A DNA stretch of 64,000 nucleotides from Paenibacillus luteus. GTDB lineage: Bacteria > Bacillota > Bacilli > Paenibacillales > Paenibacillaceae. The notes beneath the pieces were generated by a model. The model was not told where the DNA came from, did no database searches, and saw only the letters and a program-made list of their open reading frames with translations. The DNA lies in assembly GCF_006542765.1 (NCBI RefSeq), contig NZ_SKCD01000055.1:62001-126000 (forward strand). The letters run 5' to 3'. The position numbers and the translations under genes were made by a program. Shown here one piece after another: positions 25,101 through 34,112 of the stretch (the stretch's first letter is position 1; the number at the start of each line of letters is the position of its first letter).

Positions 25101-27949
25101 TGACTAGAGAGGGATACTATAGTATCTTTCCCAAGATTGTAATTGTTAAAGAAGCAGATAAGACTTTTCTGCAGCTTGCCGTGGATGATGCTAAGGAACA
25201 AGTAAAATCAGTCTCCGTGAGCACAGACGGAGTGGATGTTTATTCAAGCGAATATTGGGTGACAGAAGAAGTATATAGTCAGTCTATTCAGCTTATTGAA
25301 TCAGCCCAAGCTTTAATTGCTGACGAAAACGCCAGCCAAAATAAAGTCGATGCCAAGGTGTTGGCGCTAGAACAAGCGCACAATGCGTTTAATGATGCCA
25401 AGCAACCAGGATTGAAAAAAGAACCTGTAGAAGACATAAACGAACAGTTAAATAAGCATTTGTCTTATTTAGTTGAAACCGTAAACAACCCTACATTCAA
25501 TACGCTTGCCGGGGATTGGAGTGTTCTTTCTCTTGCACGCGCGAATTATGATGTTCCCGAAGACTATTTTGCAACCTACTACAGCAATGTAGTGAGTGAA
25601 GTCAGAAAGCAAATGCCTAAAGGGAAGCTGGATCCCAATAAAGGCACCGAGCATTCGAGGCTTATCTTAGGTCTTACGGCAATTGGCAAAGACATCTCTA
25701 ATGTAGCGGGGTATGATATTGGCGCAGCATTAGCGGACTTTGCTTACGTCACCAAACAAGGGATTAACGGGCCAATCTTTGCGCTGATTGCACTTGACAG
25801 CCATCAATATGATATCCCTGTTCAAAATGGGGTTGCGAACCCGACGACGCGCGATAAGCTGATCAATTATATTGTGGACAAAGAAGTGGACGGTGGCGGG
25901 TGGTCCTTAAAAGGAGCTGCCGATCCGGATATGACGGCCATGGCGCTTCAAGCTTTAGCCCCTTATTACGATAAGAAGGAAGAGGTTAAAGGTGTCGTAG
26001 ATCGTGCACTGCTATGGCTTTCTTCTGTTCAAAACGAAGTTGGCGGTTATTTGAGCGGAGGCGCCGAAAACGTCCAAAGCGTCGCCCAAGTAATTGTCGC
26101 ATTAACCAGCTTGGGTATTGATCCTCATACGGATGTGAGGTTCAACAAAAACCGCCATTCAGCAGTCGACAATTTGTTGACCTATGCGGCGCCGACAGGC
26201 GGGTTTGTTCATCCAAAAGGCGGCAGTGTAGACGGAATGGCAACGGACCAAGGCCTTTATGCCCTAGTCGCGTATGCCCGTTTCCTAAATGAAGAAACTA
26301 ATCTGTATGATATGACAGATGTTGTGATTGAGAAAACGGAGCCGGGCGATACGGTTCAACTTCCCGACAGCGGGCAATCTATCGTCATACCAAACGATGG
26401 CAAAGATTACACGATACGTGTGGAGGAAGCGGATCAGGGCAAGCAGGTATCTATTGAACTGCCTGATCGTGCGCAATCGAAAACATTCATTAATTTGCCT
26501 GCAAATGCAGCTCTGCCGAATCTGTCGATTTGGAGAGGCGGCATCACTGTCGACTTCCCGCAAGGGATTGTTATGGATGACGGTTCGAATCAAACGCTTG
26601 AACTAATCACGTCTAACAATAAAAAGGACGAGACGCTCAAGGCAGGCTTGATCGGCCTGATTGATTCGAAGCAGCAATTAGATGACGTTCACGAATTTTT
26701 CACGATCGGCGGAAACGGATCAATTCACTTTAAGAATGGATTTGTTGCTTTTACCTTTAAGGACATGAAGGGCAAAGAGGCCGCTTTTATACAAAATAAC
26801 CAGCTTGCCTCTATTCAAAAGTTTGCTACCGATCAAGAAGGATTAGCAAGCGGCAAGCACGAGTATGCGTATGAAGCTGGAAATGACCTTATTGTTAAAA
26901 CGAATCACTTTACCGACTTCGTCATCTATTCGCTCAAAGAAAAGGTCGATAATGGCGGTGGCACTCCACCGGGCGATGGCGGCGGTGTTGGGCCAAACCC
27001 TGAAAAAGGAACGATTCAATTATCTATTGATAAGTTAACGATTAAAAAGGGTTTTGTGTTGTCGCCAACTACAGTTGAATTCACGCCGGGCGAATCGGTC
27101 TGGGAGGTTTTGAAAAGAGAGCTGGATAAACGCGGTATTGCGTATAAAAACTCATTCTCACAAGAATTTAATAGTATCTACATCGAATCCATTGCAGGCG
27201 ATGGAGAGTTTGATCACGGCGAGCTCAGCGGTTGGATGTATAACGTGAATGGAACATACCCTAATTATGGAGCAAGTCTATATAAGCTAAAACAGGGTGA
27301 TAGTGTCCAATGGCGCTATACGACCAATATGGGCGAGGATTTTATCAAATTTCCTTTGGTTATAGACGAAGACATTGAAGGAACAGATGAACCTAACAAA
27401 GAAGAAAAGACTTTGGCAGACTTCTATACAGATAACGCAAATATTTCTTCTTGGGCTAAAGATCTTATTTTGGAAGCAACAAAAAAAGGGTTTGTTCAAG
27501 GAAATAATGGAAAGCTGAATCGGAAAAATAAAATCACTAGGGCTGAATTTGCCAAGTTGATCGTGGAAGTCTTTAACGTTCAAGCAAACGGCGAGGCAGC
27601 GGGTCTTTTCCGTGATGTTCGGACAACGGACTGGTTCTATTCTTACATCAATACCGCATATGCTGCAGGAATTGTGAAAGGGTACGGGGATCAGTTCCTT
27701 CCAAATGAAACCATTACAAGAGAAGAAATGGCGGTAATGATTGCAAGAGCAATGAAACGGGAGCCGCTTAAATCAAACGTTTCCTATCAAGACCGCGACC
27801 AAATTGCGTCATGGGCGCAGGGGCATGTTGCTGACCTTTCATCGTTAAAAATTATGGAGGGTTATGCAGATCAATTTAATCCAAAAGGTACAGCAACTAG
27901 AGAAATGGCTGTCGTTGTTGCAATGAGAGCGTATCTAGCAAATAAATGA
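22157..27949 (+). CDS. SLH-anchored, transcobalamin-like cobalamin-binding surface protein (predicted)
   Basis: 1930 residues, TTG start at 22157 with AAGGAGATGG seven bases upstream. Signal peptide 1-31; DUF4430 domain (about 40-178: FTLGQGY, GWMYAVNNKFPNVGSSATYIKNGD); helical FIVAR-like segment (about 255-340); beta-rich region (341-990); second FIVAR-like segment (about 1010-1088); alpha/alpha toroid of the terpene cyclase/transcobalamin kind (about 1107-1388: HSRLILGLTAIGKD, DPDMTAMALQALAPYY, GLYALVAYARFL); beta region; second DUF4430 (about 1618-1731: SGWMYNVNGTYPNYGASLYKLK); three SLH domains (1751-1930). An alpha/alpha toroid plus DUF4430-type beta domain is the architecture of transcobalamin and intrinsic factor. 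Together with the B12 riboswitch this predicts capture of cobalamin at the wall. The function is inferred, not shown. No B12 transporter gene lies in the window. Confidence 0.85.
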   Translation: MLRKTSEKCLALSLALLMIFSLFSPIAAMAAGDVSDAKGIKGYATVSVEKFTLGQGYIIEPVRVPFHEGDNVAAVISELLGENHYRYSGSVADGFYLAAIHDPGAGEVDIPSYILQAIGGKGEIGDRTNADWLGEFDYSNQSGWMYAVNNKFPNVGSSATYIKNGDVIRWQFTVYGLGDDLGSSGLLINPANKDALTEKVAEINSRVDKLEILADDAVRFAYDNAYDALTDMESSQTIVDDVLEDLVEALDEGHELNTAKLEASIKDAELNKASVKISKDGSDVSITDYWVVEAELDALVKVIVSAQQLVTDLNANQEEVDAKALALDQAQTAFNEAKKPGLWEEVIQPEFNVTFTVAPKTTKLEIYNAKDQLVNIGEGEEGTYKIYKASLPAGAYSYKGIDASGNSIGGGKLKVTTEPDQSFGFRQLNLKATNAGWNADVDYTVRIGQDSPSDTSLTLGTMTAAGQYPVLVLAGNTYFYSFEPSKAREGEEYIALSNSVTVTLAAQAQAITGAIPLSRIITFTVPEEASLFVGRKIKHFVSFEKIQPLETKIQDGKRVSSYKLMNSQEYNYRVSQTGKLTNTGTFRANEANAAIEITEQQLNVLSPNSILNRGTYLEGNIYLNINEQNHLKLAAPGSEYKLLTLRSWQALIEGISNYFFEPDFHYEIISGDDVIAIAEGEPGSYSTIRAKANGTAIVKVTYDALKVNGSAYITAANDAFSAIWPENVGLFVVTVGQGDTGIVTGIESNKARNQKANEGKMGNQVMNLQNGAFDADIDSVYFVDTEPGATYTFNPSADSEVSILRPDINHAAGTVSYGDGTFSAENVTKHSDGSFSVLLTEGRNIVKVERAGKAEYQVMTARPLSVTIENVTHPSEEVGPGDQVKVVFQGLSFPANKLAGIYNFNAQLNFFAGSNRTLITNAAKQYNITTQGNSVEFKVPQDLEGGYILKDGHLKLGFFGSPIGDHRNINPLVGANPNFTALTREGYYSIFPKIVIVKEADKTFLQLAVDDAKEQVKSVSVSTDGVDVYSSEYWVTEEVYSQSIQLIESAQALIADENASQNKVDAKVLALEQAHNAFNDAKQPGLKKEPVEDINEQLNKHLSYLVETVNNPTFNTLAGDWSVLSLARANYDVPEDYFATYYSNVVSEVRKQMPKGKLDPNKGTEHSRLILGLTAIGKDISNVAGYDIGAALADFAYVTKQGINGPIFALIALDSHQYDIPVQNGVANPTTRDKLINYIVDKEVDGGGWSLKGAADPDMTAMALQALAPYYDKKEEVKGVVDRALLWLSSVQNEVGGYLSGGAENVQSVAQVIVALTSLGIDPHTDVRFNKNRHSAVDNLLTYAAPTGGFVHPKGGSVDGMATDQGLYALVAYARFLNEETNLYDMTDVVIEKTEPGDTVQLPDSGQSIVIPNDGKDYTIRVEEADQGKQVSIELPDRAQSKTFINLPANAALPNLSIWRGGITVDFPQGIVMDDGSNQTLELITSNNKKDETLKAGLIGLIDSKQQLDDVHEFFTIGGNGSIHFKNGFVAFTFKDMKGKEAAFIQNNQLASIQKFATDQEGLASGKHEYAYEAGNDLIVKTNHFTDFVIYSLKEKVDNGGGTPPGDGGGVGPNPEKGTIQLSIDKLTIKKGFVLSPTTVEFTPGESVWEVLKRELDKRGIAYKNSFSQEFNSIYIESIAGDGEFDHGELSGWMYNVNGTYPNYGASLYKLKQGDSVQWRYTTNMGEDFIKFPLVIDEDIEGTDEPNKEEKTLADFYTDNANISSWAKDLILEATKKGFVQGNNGKLNRKNKITRAEFAKLIVEVFNVQANGEAAGLFRDVRTTDWFYSYINTAYAAGIVKGYGDQFLPNETITREEMAVMIARAMKREPLKSNVSYQDRDQIASWAQGHVADLSSLKIMEGYADQFNPKGTATREMAVVVAMRAYLANK

Positions 27950-28057
27950 TTTTAGATATTTGCACAAAAACAGTCCATGGCAAATTAGTGGCATGAGCAA
28001 TAAATAAAGGCAGAATATGAAATTGTCTCTATACATTTCGCCATGGCCAATAATTAG

Positions 28058-28087
28058 AAGAACCCAACCGTTGAGGTTGGGTTTTTT
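28058..28087 (+). terminator. Terminator after the transcobalamin-like gene
   Basis: AACCCAACC (28061-28069) pairs with GGTTGGGTT (28075-28083), loop GTTGA, then T residues; about 110 bases after the stop at 27949. It separates this gene from the next SLH gene. Confidence 0.85.
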
Positions 28088-28212
28088 CTTTGGTTATTTA
28101 ATCCTTAAATAGGTGGAGAGAATTACAATAGTATAAATTTTATAGAAAATATTGGAGACCTATAGTATCATTAAATTGGTAGACATACTAAGAAATAGAA
28201 GGAGATTACTGT

Positions 28213-31200
28213 ATGAAAAAAGGGAGAAAAAAATTAATTTTACTCGCATTATTACTTTTATTGTTTAACTCATTGGGGATTGTTGCCCCAACTGCCAGCG
28301 CAAATTCATCAGCATCTTCTCTTGATCTCGCTCTCCCGAATGATTTAACAGACTGGCTATTGGACGAGGATGCGGGGTATATTTATGCAATCTCTAGCCC
28401 AGCAAATAGTCTCTACTTTATTCGACTTAGCGATTTTAAAATTGAGAAAACACTGAATGTTGGATCTAGACCTTTATTTTTAGCAAGGGACGGCCAGTTT
28501 CTTCAAATAGCGCTTTCCGGTGCGACCATGATAAAGACGGTTGACCTCTCAACTCAACAAATTTCAAACACGATTGTTACACCCGAAATTCCTAATTCAA
28601 TCGCTGCTTCTTCCACTCATCTTTTTTACGGAACAAGTGACAGGAAGATCTACCAATATAACAAAGCTACTAAGACAAGCAGCGTATTAAACAGTGATTA
28701 TAATATTTTTGATAATTTAACTCTAGCAGTTGATGAGTCATCGAATACACTTTATGCTGGCAAACTGTCTTCTTATGGCGGTATAACAGCTATAGATATT
28801 AAAACTGGAGTACAGCTGAGTAAAGACATTAGTGACAATATGGAGATAGGCGGATCTTCTATATCGCTTAAACGCATTTTTATTGATGATCGTTACGTGT
28901 ATTTTGGAGGGCATCAGTTCAATAAACACAACTTGATAGAGACGACAGGTACCTACTCAAGAACCAATAATGACTATACTTATCTTGAAGCTGTAATACT
29001 GGATGTGACAGATGCTTATGTTCTTACCACGCAAGGTGTATATGATAAAGCTACTTATACTCCATTGGTTCTTTTCCCTTCTAATAAACGATTTGCCTTA
29101 ATTGATTCAAGTGGACATGCCTATCTTTCTGGAATTGAGAACTGGTATGATAATATAAACAAAATTACTCGAATCGGTCTAACAATACCGCAAAGGACCA
29201 CTGTTAACTTAACTGGAAATTCGTATTTTATAAATAGTAATCAACCAATTACCGATTGGATAACCTCTGACAACTCACCTTACATCTATGCTATTGTGGC
29301 AAGCACCAACGAGCTTGTTGTCATTCGCAAGGAAGATCTAAGTGTAGTGAAAAAAATGTTTATTGGTTCTAATCCAAGTGCAATCAAAATTTATAACGAT
29401 AAGGTTTATGTTATTTTTAAAGGCGCAAACCACATTAACGTTATAGATTTAGATGACGGTATTCCATCAGAAGTGGCCATTTCTCAAATAACCACGAAGA
29501 ACTATCCACTTAATGTCTATCCCGATAAGAATAATCGAATTTTGTACAATGGTGGTACATTTGGGAGTGGAATTAGTGTAACATCAGCTGTCTATACCTC
29601 TGTTACGGACGCGGTTTATAATGAAAAGAGCACAGGGATTTATTATCCTAGCAGTTATGCATTGGATCTTGATCAACAGATTCTTTTTGGTGGAGATAGT
29701 TCCAATGTCTATAAGTACGATAGTCAAGATTTTAGATTGCTTGAAAGAAAAAGCATAGATAACGGTTATTACTATTCCAATATCATTCTTGACGAAAATA
29801 ATCTTTATTATGGAAAACTTAGATTGGATGCGAACCAGCCTTCTATATTATTGGGAACTTATTCAGAAAGGATTGTATATGCGCACGGAAGCCTCGTGTT
29901 CAGTAATGCTGCCGTATACGATAGAGATAGTTTTACAAAAAAATACGATTTGTTAATGTATGTCCAAAATGTCTATGTTGGTGCAGATCATACCATTTTC
30001 GTATCGACGGATAACCGTCTATATAAATTTAAAAATATTGAAGAGATGCAAACAGTCATGAATGAGACTCGTCTGCCTTCTAATGGCGTTTTCGTGGATG
30101 AAGATTTAAACCCCGGTTGGGTTGATGGATATTTGTCTTTTGAACCACCGATCGATCAAGATGGCATTAAGGGTTATGCTGCGTACTATCTGGATCAAAT
30201 GGGCAATAAGCTTATGCAAATTGGATTGTATAAGAAGGTAGAACTCTCAACAGACTCGCTTTTTGTTTATGATATTTCAGGCTCGGGATTACCTGACAAA
30301 GCAGTCAGCATTGGAGTTTATCCGCTTATTCGCCTTAACGATTACAGCAGCGAACGTATGTTGGACGTGCCTCTATCGGTTCCAATTTATGATGCACCGA
30401 ACTATCTTCCTGTAGACTTGACGGGGACAGATACGAATGCGGACATAAACATATTTTCTGGCACAGTGACATGGAAAGCAGGAAAAACAGAAATACCTAA
30501 TGTTCGTTATCACTTGTATTTTATAGATGCATATGGTGACGTTGGAGATGAGATAGCCGTTGTGGATGGTGGGAAAAACACTTATTCCGTTGCTCTCGAG
30601 AAGTCTGTACCGGAGGAAGCTTTAGGAATAGGCGTCTTTATGGAAAGTGACAATTTTATATCCCCATTCTATAGCAGAATACTATTTGAAGATAAACGAA
30701 CAACTGCTATTCCTTTAACATCAATTACCGTAAACAAATTCATGGTTCAAGCAGATAATATCGTAGTTAATAACCTAATTGCTGGTGATATTATACGTGT
30801 TTACAATGAGACTCAAACCTTTATTATTGGGGAAGGAATTGTTAAACCGAATCAGAGCACGATAACAATCACCATTGGGAATATTGGAAATCCAGGAAAC
30901 AAGCTTGTTCTTACTCGAGAGAGTACGAATAGGTTCGAAAGCACGGGTACTTCAGTTGTTATTCCTTCTGTTATAAATGACAGTGGTGGAGGAGGAATCC
31001 CTGGTGGCGGTGGTGGCACTCCAGGTGGTGGGGGAATTCCCGGCGGTATTGCTGGAGGTTCAATTACTGAGGAAGCCAAAATCGTGACAACAATGAAACA
31101 AGGCACAGATGGAACTTACTCCTCTATAACGGAAGTACCATTGGCCTATATTTCGAATGCCATGAGTGACCCTGACTTTAAGAAAAACCCGAATATTAAT

Positions 31201-32289
31201 ATTAAGGCTGATGAAAAAACGGCAACTCAAAGCAGTCAATTCCAGATAGATTTAAATACAATATCAAACATTAACAACAGCTCAAAGGATGCTGTACTTA
31301 CTTTTGAATCATCATCAGGCAAGTTACAACTTCCGGTAAATTCTTTGTTGTCGTCCGCCTCACAGGATAATCGTTCGGGACAAAAGGTCGTGATTACCAT
31401 TGCTCAAGCATCAAGTGACTTCAAGACTAAATTGAGTACTCAGCTTAATAGCTCTACAAGTGTTCCGTTGGGGGTTCCTTTGGAATTTGAAGTTAAGTTG
31501 ACTGGAAACGGTCAAGATAAGATTCTATCCAATTTCTCTAACTATGTTGGTCATATAATGGATTTGAAATTATCCAAAGATGCAGATGCTGTTTATGCGG
31601 GCCTTACCTATGATCCGATTACACAGGCTTACGTACCGGTTCCAACTACGTGGGAGTGGAAGGACGGAATTCTGCAGGTGACACTGCAGCGTAAGGGGAA
31701 TTCAGTATACACCGTTGTTCAAAATCATGTGGAGTTTAATGATTTGGATAATAGCAGTCCATATAAAGAAAGTATTTTAGCATTAGCAAACAGGATGGTT
31801 ATCAATGGCTACCCTGACGGAAGCTTCAAGGCAGAATCTGTTGTCACACGTGCTGAGTTTGCTGCTATGCTCAATCGGGCTCTAGGCATTTTGCCTAGAT
31901 TACAGGCTTCTAAAAGCTTTAAAGATGTTAAGACTGGAACTTGGTATGCGGCTCAGGTTAATGCAGCCGTCGACGCTGGTCTAATTAATGGCTATACCGA
32001 TGGTACATTCCACCCAAATCAAGAAATTACGCATCAAGAAATGATTGTTATGCTGGTGAATGCAGTCAAATATAGCGAAGCTAAGATCGTCATAAAAAAC
32101 ACCACTTCTATAGAGTTTCCTGACAAACTACCAGATTGGGCAAAACCATATTATACTGCTGCCTTGGATAATGGGATACTAACCACAGATAGCCCATTCC
32201 AATTTCAGACTGGAAAAAATACGCAACGACAAGAAAGTGCCCTTTTATTATACCAACTGATGAAGGTATTGAAGCTTATCAACGCCTAG
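28213..32289 (+). CDS. SLH-anchored surface protein with beta-propeller-like N-terminus
   Basis: 1358 residues; ATG 28213 with AGAAGGAGA eight bases upstream. Signal peptide 1-30 (KKLILLALLLLLFNSLGIV). Residues about 35-600 show two similar blocks of YVTN/WD-like repeats (LYFIRLSDFKIEKTLNVGSRP and LVVIRKEDLSVVKKMFIGSNP are equivalent), predicting one or two propellers. Residues about 605-920 are beta-sandwich-like; a Gly/Pro-rich linker (925-945) follows; then a beta domain and three SLH domains (about 1176-1358; VINGYPDGSFKAESVVTRAEF, LINGYTDGTFHPNQEITHQE). It sits on the wall through SLH; the role is unknown. It has its own transcription unit, between two terminators. Confidence 0.88.
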   Translation: MKKGRKKLILLALLLLLFNSLGIVAPTASANSSASSLDLALPNDLTDWLLDEDAGYIYAISSPANSLYFIRLSDFKIEKTLNVGSRPLFLARDGQFLQIALSGATMIKTVDLSTQQISNTIVTPEIPNSIAASSTHLFYGTSDRKIYQYNKATKTSSVLNSDYNIFDNLTLAVDESSNTLYAGKLSSYGGITAIDIKTGVQLSKDISDNMEIGGSSISLKRIFIDDRYVYFGGHQFNKHNLIETTGTYSRTNNDYTYLEAVILDVTDAYVLTTQGVYDKATYTPLVLFPSNKRFALIDSSGHAYLSGIENWYDNINKITRIGLTIPQRTTVNLTGNSYFINSNQPITDWITSDNSPYIYAIVASTNELVVIRKEDLSVVKKMFIGSNPSAIKIYNDKVYVIFKGANHINVIDLDDGIPSEVAISQITTKNYPLNVYPDKNNRILYNGGTFGSGISVTSAVYTSVTDAVYNEKSTGIYYPSSYALDLDQQILFGGDSSNVYKYDSQDFRLLERKSIDNGYYYSNIILDENNLYYGKLRLDANQPSILLGTYSERIVYAHGSLVFSNAAVYDRDSFTKKYDLLMYVQNVYVGADHTIFVSTDNRLYKFKNIEEMQTVMNETRLPSNGVFVDEDLNPGWVDGYLSFEPPIDQDGIKGYAAYYLDQMGNKLMQIGLYKKVELSTDSLFVYDISGSGLPDKAVSIGVYPLIRLNDYSSERMLDVPLSVPIYDAPNYLPVDLTGTDTNADINIFSGTVTWKAGKTEIPNVRYHLYFIDAYGDVGDEIAVVDGGKNTYSVALEKSVPEEALGIGVFMESDNFISPFYSRILFEDKRTTAIPLTSITVNKFMVQADNIVVNNLIAGDIIRVYNETQTFIIGEGIVKPNQSTITITIGNIGNPGNKLVLTRESTNRFESTGTSVVIPSVINDSGGGGIPGGGGGTPGGGGIPGGIAGGSITEEAKIVTTMKQGTDGTYSSITEVPLAYISNAMSDPDFKKNPNINIKADEKTATQSSQFQIDLNTISNINNSSKDAVLTFESSSGKLQLPVNSLLSSASQDNRSGQKVVITIAQASSDFKTKLSTQLNSSTSVPLGVPLEFEVKLTGNGQDKILSNFSNYVGHIMDLKLSKDADAVYAGLTYDPITQAYVPVPTTWEWKDGILQVTLQRKGNSVYTVVQNHVEFNDLDNSSPYKESILALANRMVINGYPDGSFKAESVVTRAEFAAMLNRALGILPRLQASKSFKDVKTGTWYAAQVNAAVDAGLINGYTDGTFHPNQEITHQEMIVMLVNAVKYSEAKIVIKNTTSIEFPDKLPDWAKPYYTAALDNGILTTDSPFQFQTGKNTQRQESALLLYQLMKVLKLINA

Positions 32290-32341
32290 GAAGCGGGAGG
32301 TGAATTGTGGATTTGTATACCATGATTTGCTTCCATCCTAG

Positions 32342-32373
32342 AAAGCCACAACCGCGAGGGTTGTGGCTTTTTC
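32342..32373 (+). terminator. Terminator after the SLH protein gene
   Basis: AAAGCCACAACC (32342-32353) pairs perfectly with GGTTGTGGCTTT (32359-32370), then TTTC. About 50 bases after the stop at 32289. Confidence 0.85.
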
Positions 32374-32560
32374 ATTTACTTGCGCTTTAGCTGAAGAATG
32401 AGCTTCGAACTCTCTTTTTACTTTGTTACCTCAATAATCTAATAACGGATTGATCGAATATCAGCACTTGGCGGATATGACGGTGGCTGCGCGCGAAACG
32501 GTGGCCAAATGATTGCTTGAATTATAAAATGAGCAGTTGACACTTTCACTGGACCACAAG

Positions 32561-32589
32561 AAAGAGCGCCATGTTAGGCGCTCTTTTTG
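32561..32589. terminator. Terminator facing the DUF6855-like gene
   Basis: AGAGCGCC (32563-32570) pairs with GGCGCTCT (32577-32584), then T residues. On the minus strand it lies 39 bases after the stop at 32628 and can end that gene; the T tail is better on the plus strand. Confidence 0.75.
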
Positions 32590-32627
32590 TTTTAAAGTTA
32601 GCCAGAAAGCTTACCAAGCTACCCCAA

Positions 32628-33035
32628 TTACAATGCCCTCATCCGATTATTTCTTGGAAGGTGTTCGACTTCCGCAAGTCCTAGTTCCTCCATTAAAGGC
32701 GGGATATACATGCCAAATCTTCCGCGAAGACCTTTTTTCAAACCATACCAACCGCCTACGGGGTTTTCAGAAGAACGCCCCCAGGCTTCTACCGTACCTT
32801 CTTTCGCTGGCTTTTGCTCGTCTGCGCTGCCTAGCTCTATCCAATCTCCGTGCTGCTTGAGCATAGCATGTAAGTCGTCAATACACTGATAGTCATAATG
32901 CAATATCGTTTTGCCTACTGTGCAGACGATAATAGGCTTGCCGTCTTTCTCTCCCTTATACATCTCATATTCGGAGGTTTGAGGAGGAGTTTTTAACTTC
33001 CAAGGGTCTTCTTTGGTTCCTTTTGCTGTCGCCAT
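32628..33035 (-). CDS. DUF6855-like protein
   Basis: About 135 residues from ATG 33035 (AAAGGAG eight bases upstream; the ATG at 33041 is only two bases from it). Conserved blocks KGTKEDPWKLKTPP, CIDDLHAMLKQHGDWIELGSADEQK and GGWYGLKKGLRGRFGMYIPPL are typical of a short family found in many soil and aquatic bacteria, now named DUF6855 as far as I recall. No signal peptide and no membrane segment; function unknown. The gene stands alone between terminators. Confidence 0.75.
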   Translation of the reverse strand: MATAKGTKEDPWKLKTPPQTSEYEMYKGEKDGKPIIVCTVGKTILHYDYQCIDDLHAMLKQHGDWIELGSADEQKPAKEGTVEAWGRSSENPVGGWYGLKKGLRGRFGMYIPPLMEELGLAEVEHLPRNNRMRAL

Positions 33036-33165
33036 AGCCATAACTCCTTTGATTTTGAATTGCATCTCTACTCATATTTACATTAACACACTAGGCTGAT
33101 AAAATGGGGTGCTTGGCACAGACGCTTATTTAATGCACTACTACATGAAGTGGGGAGAATCCAAG

Positions 33166-33984
33166 ATGAACAGCATTGAATCCCTGAAAGCTGTGGTTGC
33201 AATGATTCCAATCTTAAAGGCGGCAGTTCCTGCTGAATTATCGATTGCTATTTGTGATACAGAGAAATTTATAGCCTATTGGCCGGGCGAAAATATTGAT
33301 TTGCATATACGTGTAAGTCAACAACTGCACCCTGAGGAACCGTTAACGCAGGCCATTCGAAGCAATGTAGCGCTAAGAGCGGAAGTCCCTGCCGCATTTT
33401 ATGGCTTCGAGTTTACAGGTACGGCTACACCGCTCCACGATTTCGATGGCGCTGTGATTGGCGGCATAGCCGTTCAGCTTCGAAAACAAAGTGAGCTAAT
33501 AGCCATTGCCGATCAAATGTCGGTTTCATTAACACACGCGAATAATCAGCTGTCGCAGGTGACAGAAGGATCGGTCGTACTGGCGGAGTCTGCTCAGCAG
33601 CTTCTTGCCCTCGCCCATAGGACGGTCAAACAGGTGAATGAAACGGATAAAGTGGTCTCTATGGTCAGAAGAGTAGCGGATCAGACAAACTTATTAGGCA
33701 TTAATGCGGCAATTGAAGCGGCTCATGCAGGGGACCGGGGAAGAGGGTTTGGCATTGTAGCCAATGAAATAAGGAAATTATCCAATGAAACAGTGTCCTC
33801 TACGCAAACGATTCAGCATACGCTGAAAACCTTCGAAGAAGCGATAAGCGGAATGCGCATATCCATTGAACAAATGACGGGAATCGTTGAGCAGCAGGCG
33901 ACATCGTCAAGGCAGATTTTGGACTTCATCGAAGACGTTCATCGGATGTCGGAGCAGCTTAATCAACTGGCAAAGCGGTTATAA
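33166..33984 (+). CDS. Soluble methyl-accepting chemotaxis-like protein
   Basis: 272 residues from ATG 33166 (GGGGAGA upstream; the frame to 33109 has no ribosome site). Residues about 1-130 form a small PAS/GAF-like sensory domain without membrane helices; residues about 135-272 hold the MCP signalling coiled coil with the highly conserved tip ADQTNLLGINAAIEAAHAGDRGRGFGIVA, which contacts CheA and CheW. It is shorter than membrane receptors (over 500 residues) and lacks a HAMP domain, so it should sense an intracellular cue. Ends at a strong terminator. Confidence 0.9.
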   Translation: MNSIESLKAVVAMIPILKAAVPAELSIAICDTEKFIAYWPGENIDLHIRVSQQLHPEEPLTQAIRSNVALRAEVPAAFYGFEFTGTATPLHDFDGAVIGGIAVQLRKQSELIAIADQMSVSLTHANNQLSQVTEGSVVLAESAQQLLALAHRTVKQVNETDKVVSMVRRVADQTNLLGINAAIEAAHAGDRGRGFGIVANEIRKLSNETVSSTQTIQHTLKTFEEAISGMRISIEQMTGIVEQQATSSRQILDFIEDVHRMSEQLNQLAKRL

Positions 33985-34009
33985 TCTTATTCTTGCGGCA
34001 ATACGCCGA

Positions 34010-34038
34010 AGAACCCGACCTGATTAGGTCGGGTTTTT
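34010..34038 (+). terminator. Terminator after the chemotaxis-like gene
   Basis: AACCCGACCT (34012-34021) pairs with AGGTCGGGTT (34026-34035), loop GATT, followed by TTT. 28 bases after the stop at 33984. Confidence 0.88.
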
Positions 34039-34112
34039 GGATAAATTAAGGTGTTTTTCACATGAAACTAACTAATTACGATTCGGTCATGTAGGTGAAT
34101 GTAAATCAAAGC

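Larger units (their letters stand above)
32290..32627. other. Intergenic region with two terminator units
   Basis: Contains GAATTGTGGATTTG (32312-32325, identical to 19338-19351), TTTGCTTCCATCC (the counterpart of CGCCTCCACC) and the terminator 32342-32373, then about 190 bases without recognisable content and a second terminator at 32561-32589. Confidence 0.6.
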
